A stretch of DNA of 52,344 nt from CAYINU01 sp964364855. Its GTDB lineage: Bacteria > Margulisbacteria > Marinamargulisbacteria > CAYINU01. A model generated the notes under the pieces. It worked only from the letters and a program-made list of their open reading frames with translations. It was not told the origin of the DNA and did not search any database. Shown here in pieces: positions 1 to 11,900 of the stretch. Made by a program: the position numbers and the translations under genes. How positions within the stretch are numbered: the stretch's first letter is position 1; each line of letters starts with the position of its first letter. The stretch spans positions 1 to 52,344 of the forward strand of contig CAYINU010000004.1 in the NCBI GenBank assembly GCA_964364855.1, given 5' to 3'.

Positions 1-1433
1 TCCATCCAGTAACATTGCGAATACTGATATCCCAGGCGCATCAGCCACGCCCGCGGATGATGACGGTTTTGCTTCCACCCGGGGCCTTTACCCAGGAAAA
101 TCTGCCGATTCACATCCCGCCCGATCCAGAACTTGCCGGCATAGGTGTGCCAGAACGACCACAGCGGACTTTGGGCGCAGTGCCGAACGTGAGATGGCAA
201 ATCCGCCAACCTCGGATCGCTGCCAATACTATGAGTAAAGTCTACGATGACAGAGGTATTGTAATTCTTACCCACAATAGGCTCCGTGCGGTGCCCGATA
301 CCAAAATAGGCCGTCAGCCGCAGTAACGCCCTAATGCGGGAACGGACTTGGGCCACCTGGGCATCCGGTGCCTGGGGTCCCAAGCTTTCGGCCTCATGCC
401 GGATCAATACGCTCGCACAATCCGTGAGAAATCCACGAAATGCCGGCAGGGCCACTGATCGCCCCAGGTATACCGAGGCGTGGGTCTCGTTTACCGGCTC
501 GTGGTATTTGTCCCGGTAGATGCAATAGGTCACCATATAGGCCGCCATATGCGTACTAGACAGCACGTAATTGAGCAGGTGCAAATGAAAGGGATTGATT
601 TGACGGGCCATGGTTCCCGACCCCAATTGCCAATGGTGGCGCAAATGACCGACCATCTGGCGATGGTCCCAAGAATGACCAAATAAATCGATAAACCCGC
701 TGATAACCAGCGTGACATGCCAAAAGAATTGCAAGGCAAAGTTCACCGCACGGACCGCTTTTTTGGCGGTATCCGATGCGTAGCCATCCACCGAAAAGTC
801 GGCGTCCAACAGCACCGCATCCAATCCCATTTTTTCCAAATAGCCCGCCGAGAAAACATCCCCGTGACTGGGATGACGAGTAGGTCTAGGGAGGGTGGCG
901 TCATAGCGAGCATCTGACAGAAATGCCGCATTGCACAATTCGGTATAAAAATTGTGAGCCGTCGGCACCACCAGCGGGATGGCGTCATCCGGATGGGCCA
1001 TTTTGGCTAGCGGGAGGTAGGTTCCCGTGAAGCATTCGTAGCCGGAGTTATGCAGGTAATGTGGGCGATGGTCCTGGGTAATATAGGGGGTGATATCGCC
1101 CCCCAGCACAAATTGCCGCAGCAGATGAACGTGGCTGTGCTCGCCAAACAGGTCCCTCCCGTCTGAGGCGATGCGGATCGGCTCCCCCCAAGGATGAGGG
1201 ATACCGCGCCGATGCATATCGGCCAACAGGGGCCAGAGATGGGGATCGTTTTCCCCCGTAGAATCCGGGCGGCTGCCCAACATGTCATAAAAAAAACCGT
1301 AGTGAGCAGACAGCTTTAAAATGAGGGACCTAAAGGCCTCGTACCCCTCACTGGTTTCTGCATATTCTCCTCGCCCTTGCTCAAAAATGCGAGGCAGCTG
1401 GCCGGTGCGGATAAAAGCGTGGAAAAAGTCCAA
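1..1433 (-). CDS. Partial His-rich protein of unknown function, C-terminus beyond the window
   Basis: Translating the minus strand from 1433 to the left edge gives about 477 codons without a stop, so this is a long gene cut by the window. I do not recognise the family. It is rich in His, Tyr and Trp, with clusters such as FGHSWDHRQMVGHLRHHW (about residues 250-267), and it has one hydrophobic stretch just before that cluster that could be buried or membrane-associated. The pattern of His, Asp and aromatic residues looks like an enzyme rather than a coiled-coil structural protein, but that is only an impression. The start is uncertain: the first usable codon in frame is TTG at 1433, with no clear ribosome binding site, 6 bases after the upstream stop, so translational coupling is likely. 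The next in-frame ATG is about 50 codons further on. It is the last visible gene of the minus-strand train. Confidence 0.75.
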   Translation of the reverse strand, partial: MDFFHAFIRTGQLPRIFEQGRGEYAETSEGYEAFRSLILKLSAHYGFFYDMLGSRPDSTGENDPHLWPLLADMHRRGIPHPWGEPIRIASDGRDLFGEHSHVHLLRQFVLGGDITPYITQDHRPHYLHNSGYECFTGTYLPLAKMAHPDDAIPLVVPTAHNFYTELCNAAFLSDARYDATLPRPTRHPSHGDVFSAGYLEKMGLDAVLLDADFSVDGYASDTAKKAVRAVNFALQFFWHVTLVISGFIDLFGHSWDHRQMVGHLRHHWQLGSGTMARQINPFHLHLLNYVLSSTHMAAYMVTYCIYRDKYHEPVNETHASVYLGRSVALPAFRGFLTDCASVLIRHEAESLGPQAPDAQVAQVRSRIRALLRLTAYFGIGHRTEPIVGKNYNTSVIVDFTHSIGSDPRLADLPSHVRHCAQSPLWSFWHTYAGKFWIGRDVNRQIFLGKGPGWKQNRHHPRAWLMRLGYQYSQCYWM

Positions 1434-1438
1434 GGATG

Positions 1439-1696
1439 TTACGAGCGCTTTTTTGCGCGGGCTAGCAAGTAGGATTCGTAGTCTTTCATCATGCTTCGGG
1501 TCATCTCATCCACCGTTTCGGACTGGCGGTCCAGATAGCGGCCCAGCTGGGCGATGCGTTGCCGGCCTTCGGCAATAATGCGCTCGCCTTCCGCGATCAC
1601 CTGGCGATGATGACGGGACGCCACCCAATTGCGGGCCATGATATTCATGGCCGTGATCATCAAAAATCCCCATCCGATAAACAAGAGAATTTTCAA
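1439..1696 (-). CDS. Small bitopic membrane protein with coiled coil (85 aa)
   Basis: An N-terminal hydrophobic segment at about residues 3-20 (starting MKILLFIGWGFLM) is followed by a charged helical region of about 60 residues rich in Glu, Arg and Gln, which looks like a short coiled coil ending in a basic tail. The architecture suggests a single-pass inner-membrane protein with its helix in the cytoplasm or periplasm. It begins 18 bases after the stop of the preceding gene and its stop nearly abuts the next gene, so it sits inside the same transcript. I recognise no family. It resembles the other small one-helix membrane proteins of this train in plan, not obviously in sequence. Confidence 0.7.
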   Translation of the reverse strand: MKILLFIGWGFLMITAMNIMARNWVASRHHRQVIAEGERIIAEGRQRIAQLGRYLDRQSETVDEMTRSMMKDYESYLLARAKKRS

Positions 1697-1714
1697 AACG
1701 GCTGCCCCCCATGG

Positions 1715-2593
1715 CTATTCTAGCGTAACGGGACAGTCGATTTCTACTGATTCGCGTAAGGCCTGGCGAATCGCGGGGGCGATCTCCCCGCAGGCCGCAA
1801 CACGCTTGACCAGATGAAAGGGGAAATGTCGCATCATACCCAGCACATCCGCGGTCCGCTTCATCCGCACGGCCGTGGCCGCCAATCGATCAACGATTCC
1901 CAGGCACAGTTGAGGACTCGCGGCCGCCAGGCGTCCCGAATAGGCCAGCATCACTGAAATCTTGGTCAGCTGAGCCAACTGCCGGGCATTCTCCACAATG
2001 GCACCGGCTTTCACGACCTGGGAAATGGGCCCCTGCAATCGCAATACCACCCGTTCATAGTCGGTCCGGTGCCACGTGTCATAGCCAGCCACAAACCATT
2101 GCAATGTGGCCCGGTCTTTTGTTTCGCGTTGCACCTCCGTTGCCAAATACCGCGCGACCTTGTCATCGGGCAAGGGCAGGCCATTAAAGTCCGGCCATTT
2201 TTCGGCAAGCAGGGACTCGAAACCGCTGTAAATCAGCTGAGGCAGCGTATTGGCCAGCACCGCATCGACGTCGGCAATGGCATCCAGCGTGGCATGCCGC
2301 CACAAAAAGGGCATCCGGGCCAAAAACGCCGCCATCTGCTCCAACGGTGGATCCGGGAGCGTGGCCCATGCCGTCCAAATGTCGGCCCACCGAAACTCCC
2401 CGGATGAAAATGCTACGGCCCAGATGTCGGGCGGGCATTTGGACACAAACAAATGTCGCAGAATGGGGATACCCTTGACTTGGGTCCGGTACACCTCAAA
2501 CAACTCAGTAGGGTTCTCCACGGCAGCCTGGTCAAATACCGTGTAGGCCTCGTCAAGGAGCTGAGACAGAATTTCAGCCTGTTCGGCCGTCAT
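1715..2593 (-). CDS. Unknown helical protein (292 aa)
   Basis: The protein is predicted to be almost entirely alpha-helical, acidic at the N-terminus (MTAEQAEILSQLLDEAY), and rich in Ala, Leu and Trp through the middle. There is no signal peptide and no clear membrane segment. I recognise no domain. Its helical pairs could form an alpha-solenoid like the C-terminal part of the giant protein, but I cannot show homology by eye. It starts with ATG inside the 3' end of the upstream gene (20-base overlap), which supports cotranslation with the membrane/coiled-coil protein encoded before it. Confidence 0.75.
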   Translation of the reverse strand: MTAEQAEILSQLLDEAYTVFDQAAVENPTELFEVYRTQVKGIPILRHLFVSKCPPDIWAVAFSSGEFRWADIWTAWATLPDPPLEQMAAFLARMPFLWRHATLDAIADVDAVLANTLPQLIYSGFESLLAEKWPDFNGLPLPDDKVARYLATEVQRETKDRATLQWFVAGYDTWHRTDYERVVLRLQGPISQVVKAGAIVENARQLAQLTKISVMLAYSGRLAAASPQLCLGIVDRLAATAVRMKRTADVLGMMRHFPFHLVKRVAACGEIAPAIRQALRESVEIDCPVTLE

Positions 2594-2876
2594 TGTTCGA
2601 GGTCGACCCTTCTTGCGGCGGCTGCTTTTGGATGTCCATCAAGTCGTCCTGGAGGCGCTTGAGGTCTCGTTCAACCTCTCGAGCCGATTGCACATATCGT
2701 TTTTGAACGTCGGCGAGGGCTTCCTCGGTAATTTTTTGATAGGCCTTAATATTTTGCGCCGTCTTCCAATCGTAATAGGCCCGCGCCCCAGACAAAAATA
2801 AAAAACACCCGGTCGGAATCAGGATAATCAATATGACAACGATGCCGAGAATAGTGAGGGCAGTCATAACTATCAT
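2574..2876 (-). CDS. Small bitopic membrane protein with coiled coil (100 aa)
   Basis: A strongly hydrophobic N-terminal helix (about residues 4-30) precedes a charged helix of about 60 residues and a polar, Gln/Pro/Gly-rich tail. This is the plan of a single-pass membrane anchor with a cytoplasmic or periplasmic coiled coil. Two starts are possible, ATG at 2876 and ATG at 2867, and neither has a strong ribosome binding site. It lies 36 bases after the giant gene and overlaps the next gene by 20 bases. The pairing of a tiny membrane protein with the giant gene suggests an accessory or anchoring role, which is inference. Confidence 0.7.
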   Translation of the reverse strand: MIVMTALTILGIVVILIILIPTGCFLFLSGARAYYDWKTAQNIKAYQKITEEALADVQKRYVQSAREVERDLKRLQDDLMDIQKQPPQEGSTSNNDGRTG

Positions 2877-2912
2877 TAGTTTCGCTGATCATCGGTTAGA
2901 AGTCTATCCGAA

Positions 2913-5900
2913 TTAGGATCCCGGCACTTTTACAGAAACCGGCGAGGTGATGCGGTGAACCGTCTCATGCAGTTGTTTAAAAAAGGTTTCAAACCGCTCG
3001 ATGCGCTCGATAGCACTTAGCCCCGTCAATTTCTGTTTGTAGGTTGCAATGACCTGATCCAGCGGGCTTCGCCGTACGGCGGTGGACTGTCCATACGCCG
3101 CCATTCGAGCAGAATGACTGATTTCCTGTCTAAAGGCAGCCTGCACATCTTCTCCGACACCGGGTAGAAGCGGAGACCCGGTCATGGTGCGCAGTTCTCG
3201 CAATACCGCTTCGGCTTGGGCCGGTGTTTGGTGACGGGCATATTCGAGCAAAAAGGCGTTCAGATACGCTTCCTGCTTCTGATTGGAAGTAAGAAAAGAC
3301 AATGTGGGCCTTAATACATCGGCTACCTCTTGGGGATCCGCAATATTCACGGTCGGAATACCGTGAACCAATTCGACTGCAGCCCATTGACCCTCTACAG
3401 ACGCACTCATCCCACGGTTAATAAGGTCAGCTTTGAGAAGATTAAGTTTAGGTAAAACCACCCTTTGAAACGGCTCCTGACCCAAAATAGACTGCATGGC
3501 CAGCACGGCGCGGACAAAACGATCCGGGGCTTCCGCATCAGCGTTTGGACGGGCTAAGATACGGGCTAAGATATCGTAATAGCGCCTCACCCGGCTCTCG
3601 ATGAGCGGCTCATCGGCGGAATTACCGATCATCAGATGGGCCAAACATTTGGCGCGTTTCTCCTCATCCAAATTCAGGGTGGGGGTCCCTGGCTGTAGAC
3701 CGGGAGTATTAGGCGGTGCAGATAATAGCAATTCCGCCATGCGATCCCGTTGGGACTCCGAATAGAGCTCATGCGAGACACCCAAGAGCAGGTCGGGTTC
3801 GTCTTTGTCGGGCTTCAGAACGCTGGAGCTTAGAAATTCCAGATAGAAGGCGGGATGATGCTCGGCCAATTCATTGATGAGCTGCTCTTTGAACAGAATG
3901 GCATTTTTGGTTAGGTATTTTTGCTTTTCTTCCAGCAGCACGTAGCGAATGAGGCCGAACAGATGGTTTCGTTTATCGGTATTTTTTTTCGCCTCGTCAA
4001 TCAAACGGGTCAACAGTGGCGGAAAGCCGCCATTCATGGTTGCCCCCGCCATACTGTTTAGGGGAGTCCCCAAGTGCTTTTTTCCGGGACTAATCGGTGC
4101 CCGAAGCGCTGGCGCAAAGAAATTCCGAGACATCATCTTTGCCCAGTAATTATCGGTATCCGTGTTGAATGCCGGATGGAAGAACAAGTCGGGACAATTC
4201 TCAAAGATGTAGGAAATCGCCTTCCGTGTTTGCACCGGATCCAAGCCCGGTGTGGACTCGCGAACCCCAGCCAAAGACTGGAGAAAATGAGTCATCCACT
4301 CATTACCCAGTGGGTCAGCCTGGCTATCGGCAAGGGCAAAGTCAAACACACCTCGGATTAATTTGGCCAGCACATCCTGACCGTTAGTTAGATTTTGTGT
4401 ATTCACAAATGTCGTACGGTCATGGCCACTCAGATAATCCGCAGCGGCAGTGGATAGGGGGGTGACCGGAATCGGATGCTGTGCCTGCCCAGCTCCCAGT
4501 GCAGCCTGGTGGGCAGCCAACTCCTTTTGTTCGGTGAGCAATTGCCGCATGACGGTCAAGAGGCCATCCCGAGCCACGTCGTCTGACTTCATATACAAAA
4601 AGAGGTCTTTTAGCAACGCAGGATCGGCCACAACGGCGGTCAAAAAAGCCCCTTGCAGGCGCCGCGCATTGGCGTCCCTGCTTTGTGTCAAGGCCTGCCA
4701 TACCCGCGTCAATGCCCGCAAATCGCTGCCCATTAGACCCTCTAGCACTTGAACCTGATCATCTCCGGATTGCATCAGCAGGGGCACCAAGATCTCCTCA
4801 TCGGTCTCCCTAGCAGATACGGCCTTAGAAACGGCCAGAGTCACCTGCGACACGTCATGGGAGGCATTGCCCCGATGAACCACCTGACGCAACCCCATAT
4901 CCAACTGCTGCACGGCACGACGCGCACCTTCCTTTATCAGGGATTCGCGCAGGACGCCCAGCCCATGAACCTGCAAACGAGACGCCAGCCGTTCCAGCAG
5001 ACCCGGATATTGTCCAAAATCCATCTCGCTCACTGCCAACATTTGGCCCAGAGACGCGATCGCCAGATCATTCAGACTGCCCGCCGGCAATTCGCTGGCG
5101 GCGATAATGGCCTGCTGGACCAAGGTCTGAATACCGCTGCGATCCTGTTCCCCGCTGGATAGCAACGTCGCGTCATTCACATAGGTTTGTCTAACCAGGC
5201 TGGCAAATTTGCCGAGAAGCATCTGCACTCGGGCCTTGTCGGCCAAAGTAGCCTTGTCGCCGGACGCCTCTTTGGCTGCCTTTTGAAGCTCCGCATTGCA
5301 TTTGTCGAGTAATTTTTTGGCTACATATTGCCGGTCGGTCAGTGACAATTGGAGATAGGCCCTGCCCACAGCACCACCCAGCAGTTGGGCTTCAGCGTCC
5401 ATCTCTTCAGGCCGGTAGTACTGCAGACCGTCAGTCGTGATAAAGCGCGAAAAATCAGTGACCCAATTCGCAATCTGGGCATCCAGCCTCACTCGGTGAG
5501 CCACGTGAACGTCGTGAAACTCAAATTCGCTCAAGATGCGTTCTGTTAGCCGGTCATCCCCCAACTCCACAAACCGGTCCAGCAGTTTTTGCATGGTGTG
5601 AATTTGTTTTTGCCGGGTAGGTCCGTCAGGCGGCAGTTTGGCAAAAAGGCTACCATACCTTTCGACCACATAGTCCCGATGGAGGTCCACCTCATGCTGC
5701 AGCGCAGCAGATCCGCTCATGTCTCCTTTCCGGCTGAGGGCCATCAATACGCGATGAAATGCAACCGTCATGGGCATAAGTACAAGAGAGACCTTCCCTT
5801 CTTTTAAGAGGGACCCATGAAGATGATCAGGGTCATACATTCGGCGGCCCATATTGACCACGATTTCCTCTGCCGCGCGGGGGTCACGGGTATAAAGATC

Positions 5901-8900
5901 GGATAAGAACTTAGTGAGTTCCTCGGGAACCTCAAAAGCCGCTTTGCGCGAAATGGGCGTGGGCCGGGTCATGATGGTGGTCAGCCACCGCTCAATGAGC
6001 TCCTCGTTCAAGACCATGCTGTTGGTGGGTTTTAATGCCTTTAAATAGAGGTCCGCTGGGTTTTTGTTCCCGTTTAAGGACCGGAGATACCCATCGAAGT
6101 CCGCCCCGTTCAGTTTGTCATAGTCGATGTTTTGCAACGGTTGTCCCATAGCGGATAAAACCGAGATACACACCAGTTTTTGGCGCATTACATCCGGGAT
6201 ATCCGCCGGGTCATAAGTCCCCACGATTGCCAGCCCACTATTAGGGACTGCTGCCAGCTGAGGCAATAGGAGGTTTATGTCGGTCGGTTGTAGGATATGG
6301 TCCGAAAGCGACACGTTGTTGGGAAGGGCATCAACTGCATCTATAATCTGCTTGGCCGTCGGGGTTACGGGCTGTGCAAGCGGTGGGTGAAACACACTCA
6401 AAAACTGCCGTAACACACCCACATTGATGGCCTGCAGCTCTTCCGGGCTGCGGAAACGGGCCAGCGCGTTGATATCGGACTGGCGTTGTTGTTCATCCAC
6501 CGTGCCCGTGCGCGCCAAGGGACTCCCCTCCCTCACGGCCGCGGCCGCACGTTGGTGAAACACCTGCGCCTGAAGCGCCTGGAATGCCTGATAGGCCGTA
6601 TGCGGTACCGACGCATCCTGCTTGTGGATATGGGCGCTCTTAACGTCTCCCTGGAGCTTTAGCACATGGTCGGACAGGCTCTTGGTCAGTTCCGATAGAT
6701 CTTGAATGGGCTTGCCGAACGCCAACTGGGACAACGCCACATCCAATTGCTGGGTACCCAATTGCAAATCCAGCATCAAGGCCCGGGCGGCAACGACCTG
6801 AGCCAATACGTTGACCTGAGCCAATACCTTTTGAAGGGGATGGTTCGGACGGTCCTCGCCCTCGGTCTGAAGGTGGTTCGCCAGAAGGGATAAAAACGAC
6901 ACATTTTCCGGAGCGGCCGCCCAGCGAGACCGGCCTACCATCTCGATCACATCTTGGAAGCGGCGGGTGTCCTTTGCCATGTCGCTTAATGTCTTCCTCA
7001 ACGTGTTGCGATTCGGTTGGATCTGGAACACATCCATGTAGTCCGCGATCCGTTGCAAGTCTTGGCGCAATGCCCCCTTGCCGTGTCCAGATTGCTGCCA
7101 AGCCTCTATCAACGGCCGATACCGCTGCCAGGCACCTTCGGTACCAGCACTGGGCGCGGCATGTTCGACGATCCAATTTTGGATCTGTTGGACAGCATTG
7201 CGATAGTCCCCGGTCTGCGGGAAGGCATGGGTGTCCATGCCCAGTAAAACGCCCACCAACTGCAATTGTTGGTGCACCGTCCAATTCGTTTGCGGGTCTA
7301 CCAAGCAGGTTTGGATGGCATTCGCTGCCCAGTCCATGCGAGCATCGCCATCCTTGGGCAAACTCCAGGCCAGGCGCACCATGACGTCAGGATGGTCTAG
7401 GGCAAGGCGGGTCAAGGCCGTCCGAGCAAAATCCTCATCGATACCCCCAACGACGTTGAGAAAGTTGGACAATACCCGCGGGTCCGAGGTATTGGCGAAT
7501 GCCGTAATCATTCTCTCTCGGGCATCCGCATTCTGCAGGGCATCTTTTAGTTTACCGACTAGAAGCGCATCCTCGGGCTGTATAGCTGGAACCAGACCCG
7601 ACAGACCCAGTAGCAATTCCGGATAGTCATTTAATACCGGGTCCATTTGCGGACCGATTTGTGGATCTGCCATCAGCTGCCGCAGCAGCGGCATAAACTG
7701 ATCGTCAGTTTTCATGCGATCCAAAAGGCGGTAGATGCCTTTCCGGACACTCTCATCGGTTTTGGTAGATTCTCCCAGGAAGTCCAACACCATCGGCAAA
7801 TTGTCTAGAGGAAGTTCGGAAACAAATGGCGCAATGACCTCGGGGCGTTGCAAGGCCGCCTCGAGTAACTTATGGAACGCACCTGGATGTTCTGCTCGTT
7901 TTCCCCAAGCCCGCTTCAGCACCAGACCCACCGTCGCATCGGAGAGCTGGCTCAGCTGAGCAGCATCGGGCTGCGTGACCAGCGTGGTTAACCGGTCCAG
8001 AATGGAATTTTGATCAACAACCGCCATATCAGGGTCCGCAAAAAACCGGTCTAACACACGAGGCCGTTCGCGGAAGAGCTGTGGAACCAGCTCATCGACA
8101 AGGTTGGTATTTTGACCCACATTGACCCTTAAAAAAGCACCCAATGACCACTCGTTTGCCCGGGGAATAAGCTGTGATAATGCAGATCTGAGATCTTCTG
8201 GGTTACATGTCCGACTTACACCACCCCTATCGTTAGCGATCCAACATCCCAACATATTGAGCAATCCCGACGCTTGCTGCTGGCCGGTTTCAGAAGCGGC
8301 CAATTGTATCCATTTCTTCGCCAAAGCATCTTGCATCTCTGCCCGGATGGCATGTTGTACAACAGGAATAAGCCCGGAAAGAGGTAGCTTGGCTAAACGA
8401 TCCAAATGGTGATCAATAGCATAGGCCAATACCGCATCATTGTTTTGGATACCAGCTAAAAAGTCATCCTCGGTCGCCGTGGATACCCATTCTTGTATGG
8501 CGCCTTGGAGAACTGGAGAACCGAGGTTTATTTGTTGAAAGACCGGAAGAGAATCAACCGTTGTAAAGGCTTTCATCCGATTGGTCAAAAAGCCAGACAA
8601 TGCGGTTTTCATATCTGGACTTAAAGGAGACTGATCCAATTCCATTAGCGCACCAGAATAATAATCTCGGTTAACCGTTGCAGGTGCATTGTATAGATCG
8701 GTAATCAGAGCATTGAATGTAGCAAGTTCATTGGTATAAGGTTGTAACCCCGCTTGAACCTGAGCCAACCCTGCTCTGGAGGTATTTAACAACGCCTCCA
8801 TCTCACCCCGCAACCTCAAATCTTGCACACGGTTTAGGCGATCCTCGTGCGGCTGGAGCAGCTGCGGGACCGCCAGATTGGCTGGCGGGGATTGACGAAT

Positions 8901-11900
8901 GGCGTCGAGCAAGAATTTATAGGTTCCCGCCAACCGGCCCAGACGCAGATCCGCTGCTTCATCGGTAGTCCCCGATTTCTGTCTTTCTTCGCGGTCTTTT
9001 TCGGCTTCTTCGAAATTTTTGACAATGCTAGTCAAGGCCATGAGGGCTATCGCCGCAAACTTCTGGCCCCAACCTTCATTTCCGCGGCCTGCATGATGAA
9101 TGGCCGTGGTCAAATGCGGCGCCTGGGTAAACATGCGGTTCAAGATATCTTGAGAGAAGGGATCCCCCTTTTTTACCAACTCCACGCCAAATTCGGTGAG
9201 GGCTTTGTCCACCTCGGTGGTCAGGGACTGCAACGCCGCAGTTTGTGGGGACAGCGGCCCTAGGGCTCCCTGCGCATCATTGAGCACATTCGAAAATCCC
9301 AGAACGTGATCCAAATTGAACTGATCGGGGGTTACATTTTGCAGGTCACGGATACGGTCCGAAAACCGGGCCAGGGCCGGATCTTGCGCCAGGTTAGACA
9401 ATCCGTCCAACCCGGATTGGTAGCTGGTCCACACCCGCTCACGAACCGCATCGGTACCCAGGTTCATCAAGTCCTCTTTGGTAATACTACTTATCGCCAG
9501 ACTTTGGATGGCTGAGGGTTGGGTGTTTAGCCATGGGTCAAAAGCAGCAAAAGCCTGATTTGGAGGGAATGCTTTCGAGAGGGCCGTGCGCAAGGCCCCA
9601 GCACCGGTCGGGGTTGCAGCCATCATTTCCTCTATCATCCGGTCGACAAAGTCCTGGGGTTGCAGTTGCTGACTGAGATTTTGCAGAATGTGATCCATTT
9701 GGGCCGGATTATGTTGATTTAAAATTTGGGCAATCGGGCCGAGAGCGCCACGAAGTTCGACAGAAGGTGGCTGTTCTGCAGACAGCTGAACACAGAAATT
9801 ACCAAAATTGTGAAGTGCTTGCCCTCCTACCGCAAGAGGCCTGGGGTCACCAAGCTCTCCCAGACGCTGGACCAGTTCACGAAGCGAGCCCGCATGTGTT
9901 TGTGGATCCGCAAGCCAACCCATAGCGGTTTGCGCAGCCATTCGCCGGTCCTGTAGGTCGGCAGGATCAAAAATATCGTCCAATACCCTGGCACCCGGCG
10001 ATAACCCAAGGTCATGCAAAGGCAGAACCTGCGGCCGCTGTGCCAAGGTACCCGTGGCATTAAACGCCGCTGTGTAAGGCGTGACCAATTTGGCAGGCAA
10101 GTGGCTCACCAATGCGCCCGTGGGATCGGCCAAGGGACCCAGCACCCGGGGCATAAATTGCCGCGAGGCCACCTCTGCCAGCAGACGGGGATCATGGTGT
10201 TGGATCGCATCCAAACCCGTTCGCAGTTCATTCAATTGATGGGCATCAAAGCGCGTTTCCATATCCCCTAACACCTGAGTCAGGACCGAGACCCGGGTCG
10301 TCGGTGGCAGACTGTCCAATACAGCCGTGGTTAACTCGCCATGGCCGGACTCTATCAACTGCCGGACCACCCGAACCTGACTGTTAGTCTGCAAAGACCC
10401 CATCATATGCCGGGCCACAGGGCTGCTGTTAAGGTGATCCGCCAAGCGTAAAACATCCGCTGCCGTCGGATATGCCCCCGTGACCAAGTCGTTTACAACT
10501 TTGGCATCTTTTACCGTGTTATATAGCAATTTCTCTAATTTACCCAAACCTCCCAATTGTTCGGGTGAAGCGCCATTTAGGGCACCAGTCGCAATGGCTC
10601 TTACTCTGTCGGGCTTAATATTCCCTGCGGCCGCAAGCGCTTGTACGCTGGGTAGCGCGAGAATATTGTCCACATCAAACTGGTTTGCAGCCAATGCCCT
10701 TCCAATCCCATCCCGAATCCCGAAAATCGAATTTGGGCCAGTGGCCGCGTCGAATGCCGCCTCGGCGTCTGGCTGACTGTCCAATAGTGTTTTGGAGCGT
10801 TTCATTAGATCCTCAGGTCTATCGAGGAGAGTATCAAACATCATCCGCCGCATGACGGACTGAGGTCCGGTTCTCACGCTGATGGCCTGGGTAACGAATC
10901 TGGCCGTCTGGAAATCGCGGACAATGTCGGTTACCGCCCCCCGTACCCACCCCGCGGAGCGGGCATCTAGCTTACTGGTGGCCGCCGTAATGGCCGCTTG
11001 TAGCTGGGGCATGGTGGATGCCGCCATGATCTGCTTTGCACTTTCCGCGGCACCGGTGGGGTCCCCCAACTGGGTCAGCATCTTCGCCAGCGCAGTTTGG
11101 ATGCGTTCTCCCTGCTCTTTAATCACTACCTTGGATCCCGTTACTGAATGAGCCCGATAGGCCCTGAGCTGCTCTTCGGTCATCCCGGCTCCAAACTGTC
11201 CCACTTTTTGTTGGAGTCTCCCCAGCGCCCCTTCAGCCTCAGTCAGCAGATGTTGTCCGGCCAGCCGAGCCTTCTGATTCCAATTCATCAATCGCATGTC
11301 CCGACCTGCACGCCCAAACTGGCCTACAGCACCGGGGGTGGCGGTGGAGGGATCCGAGACGATCGTTGCAAGGGGATTGAAAGCTCCCTCCCGGGGGAGC
11401 GGCTGCGCACCTTCATCGATGCGCTTGAGACAGTTTGCCAGACTGGCACTGCGTTCCCCCTCGTTGGCAAATCGCATCCCAGTCTGCAGCTCGGTCATCC
11501 GGCGTCGGAAGGTCGGATTTTGGGTCAGATCAATTCCGTTCTTGGATAAAAATGCCACCATATCCTTTAAATGCTTTTCAGGGACTTTAGCCCCGGCATA
11601 GACCATCATACTGATGTCATCGGCCAAGGCAGACCCCAACACGTGGTCTTTGGCCATAGTTGAAAGGCTATCGTAGGACAGGACTTTGTCGCCCTTCATG
11701 GCCTCCCTCGCCCGTTTGGCAACGTCGGAAAAATCCGTTCCGGTCGTCTTGCCCAGCGCGGAGAAATACCGATCGATTTCATCGGGGTTTTGGATCAGCG
11801 TGTCTATGTCAATGCCCAGTTTCTGGTTGGCTGCATCCATTTTGTCCGTCAAGCGTTTTGCGTTTTTCCCATAAAACGAATAGGTGCTTTTGTACAAGGT

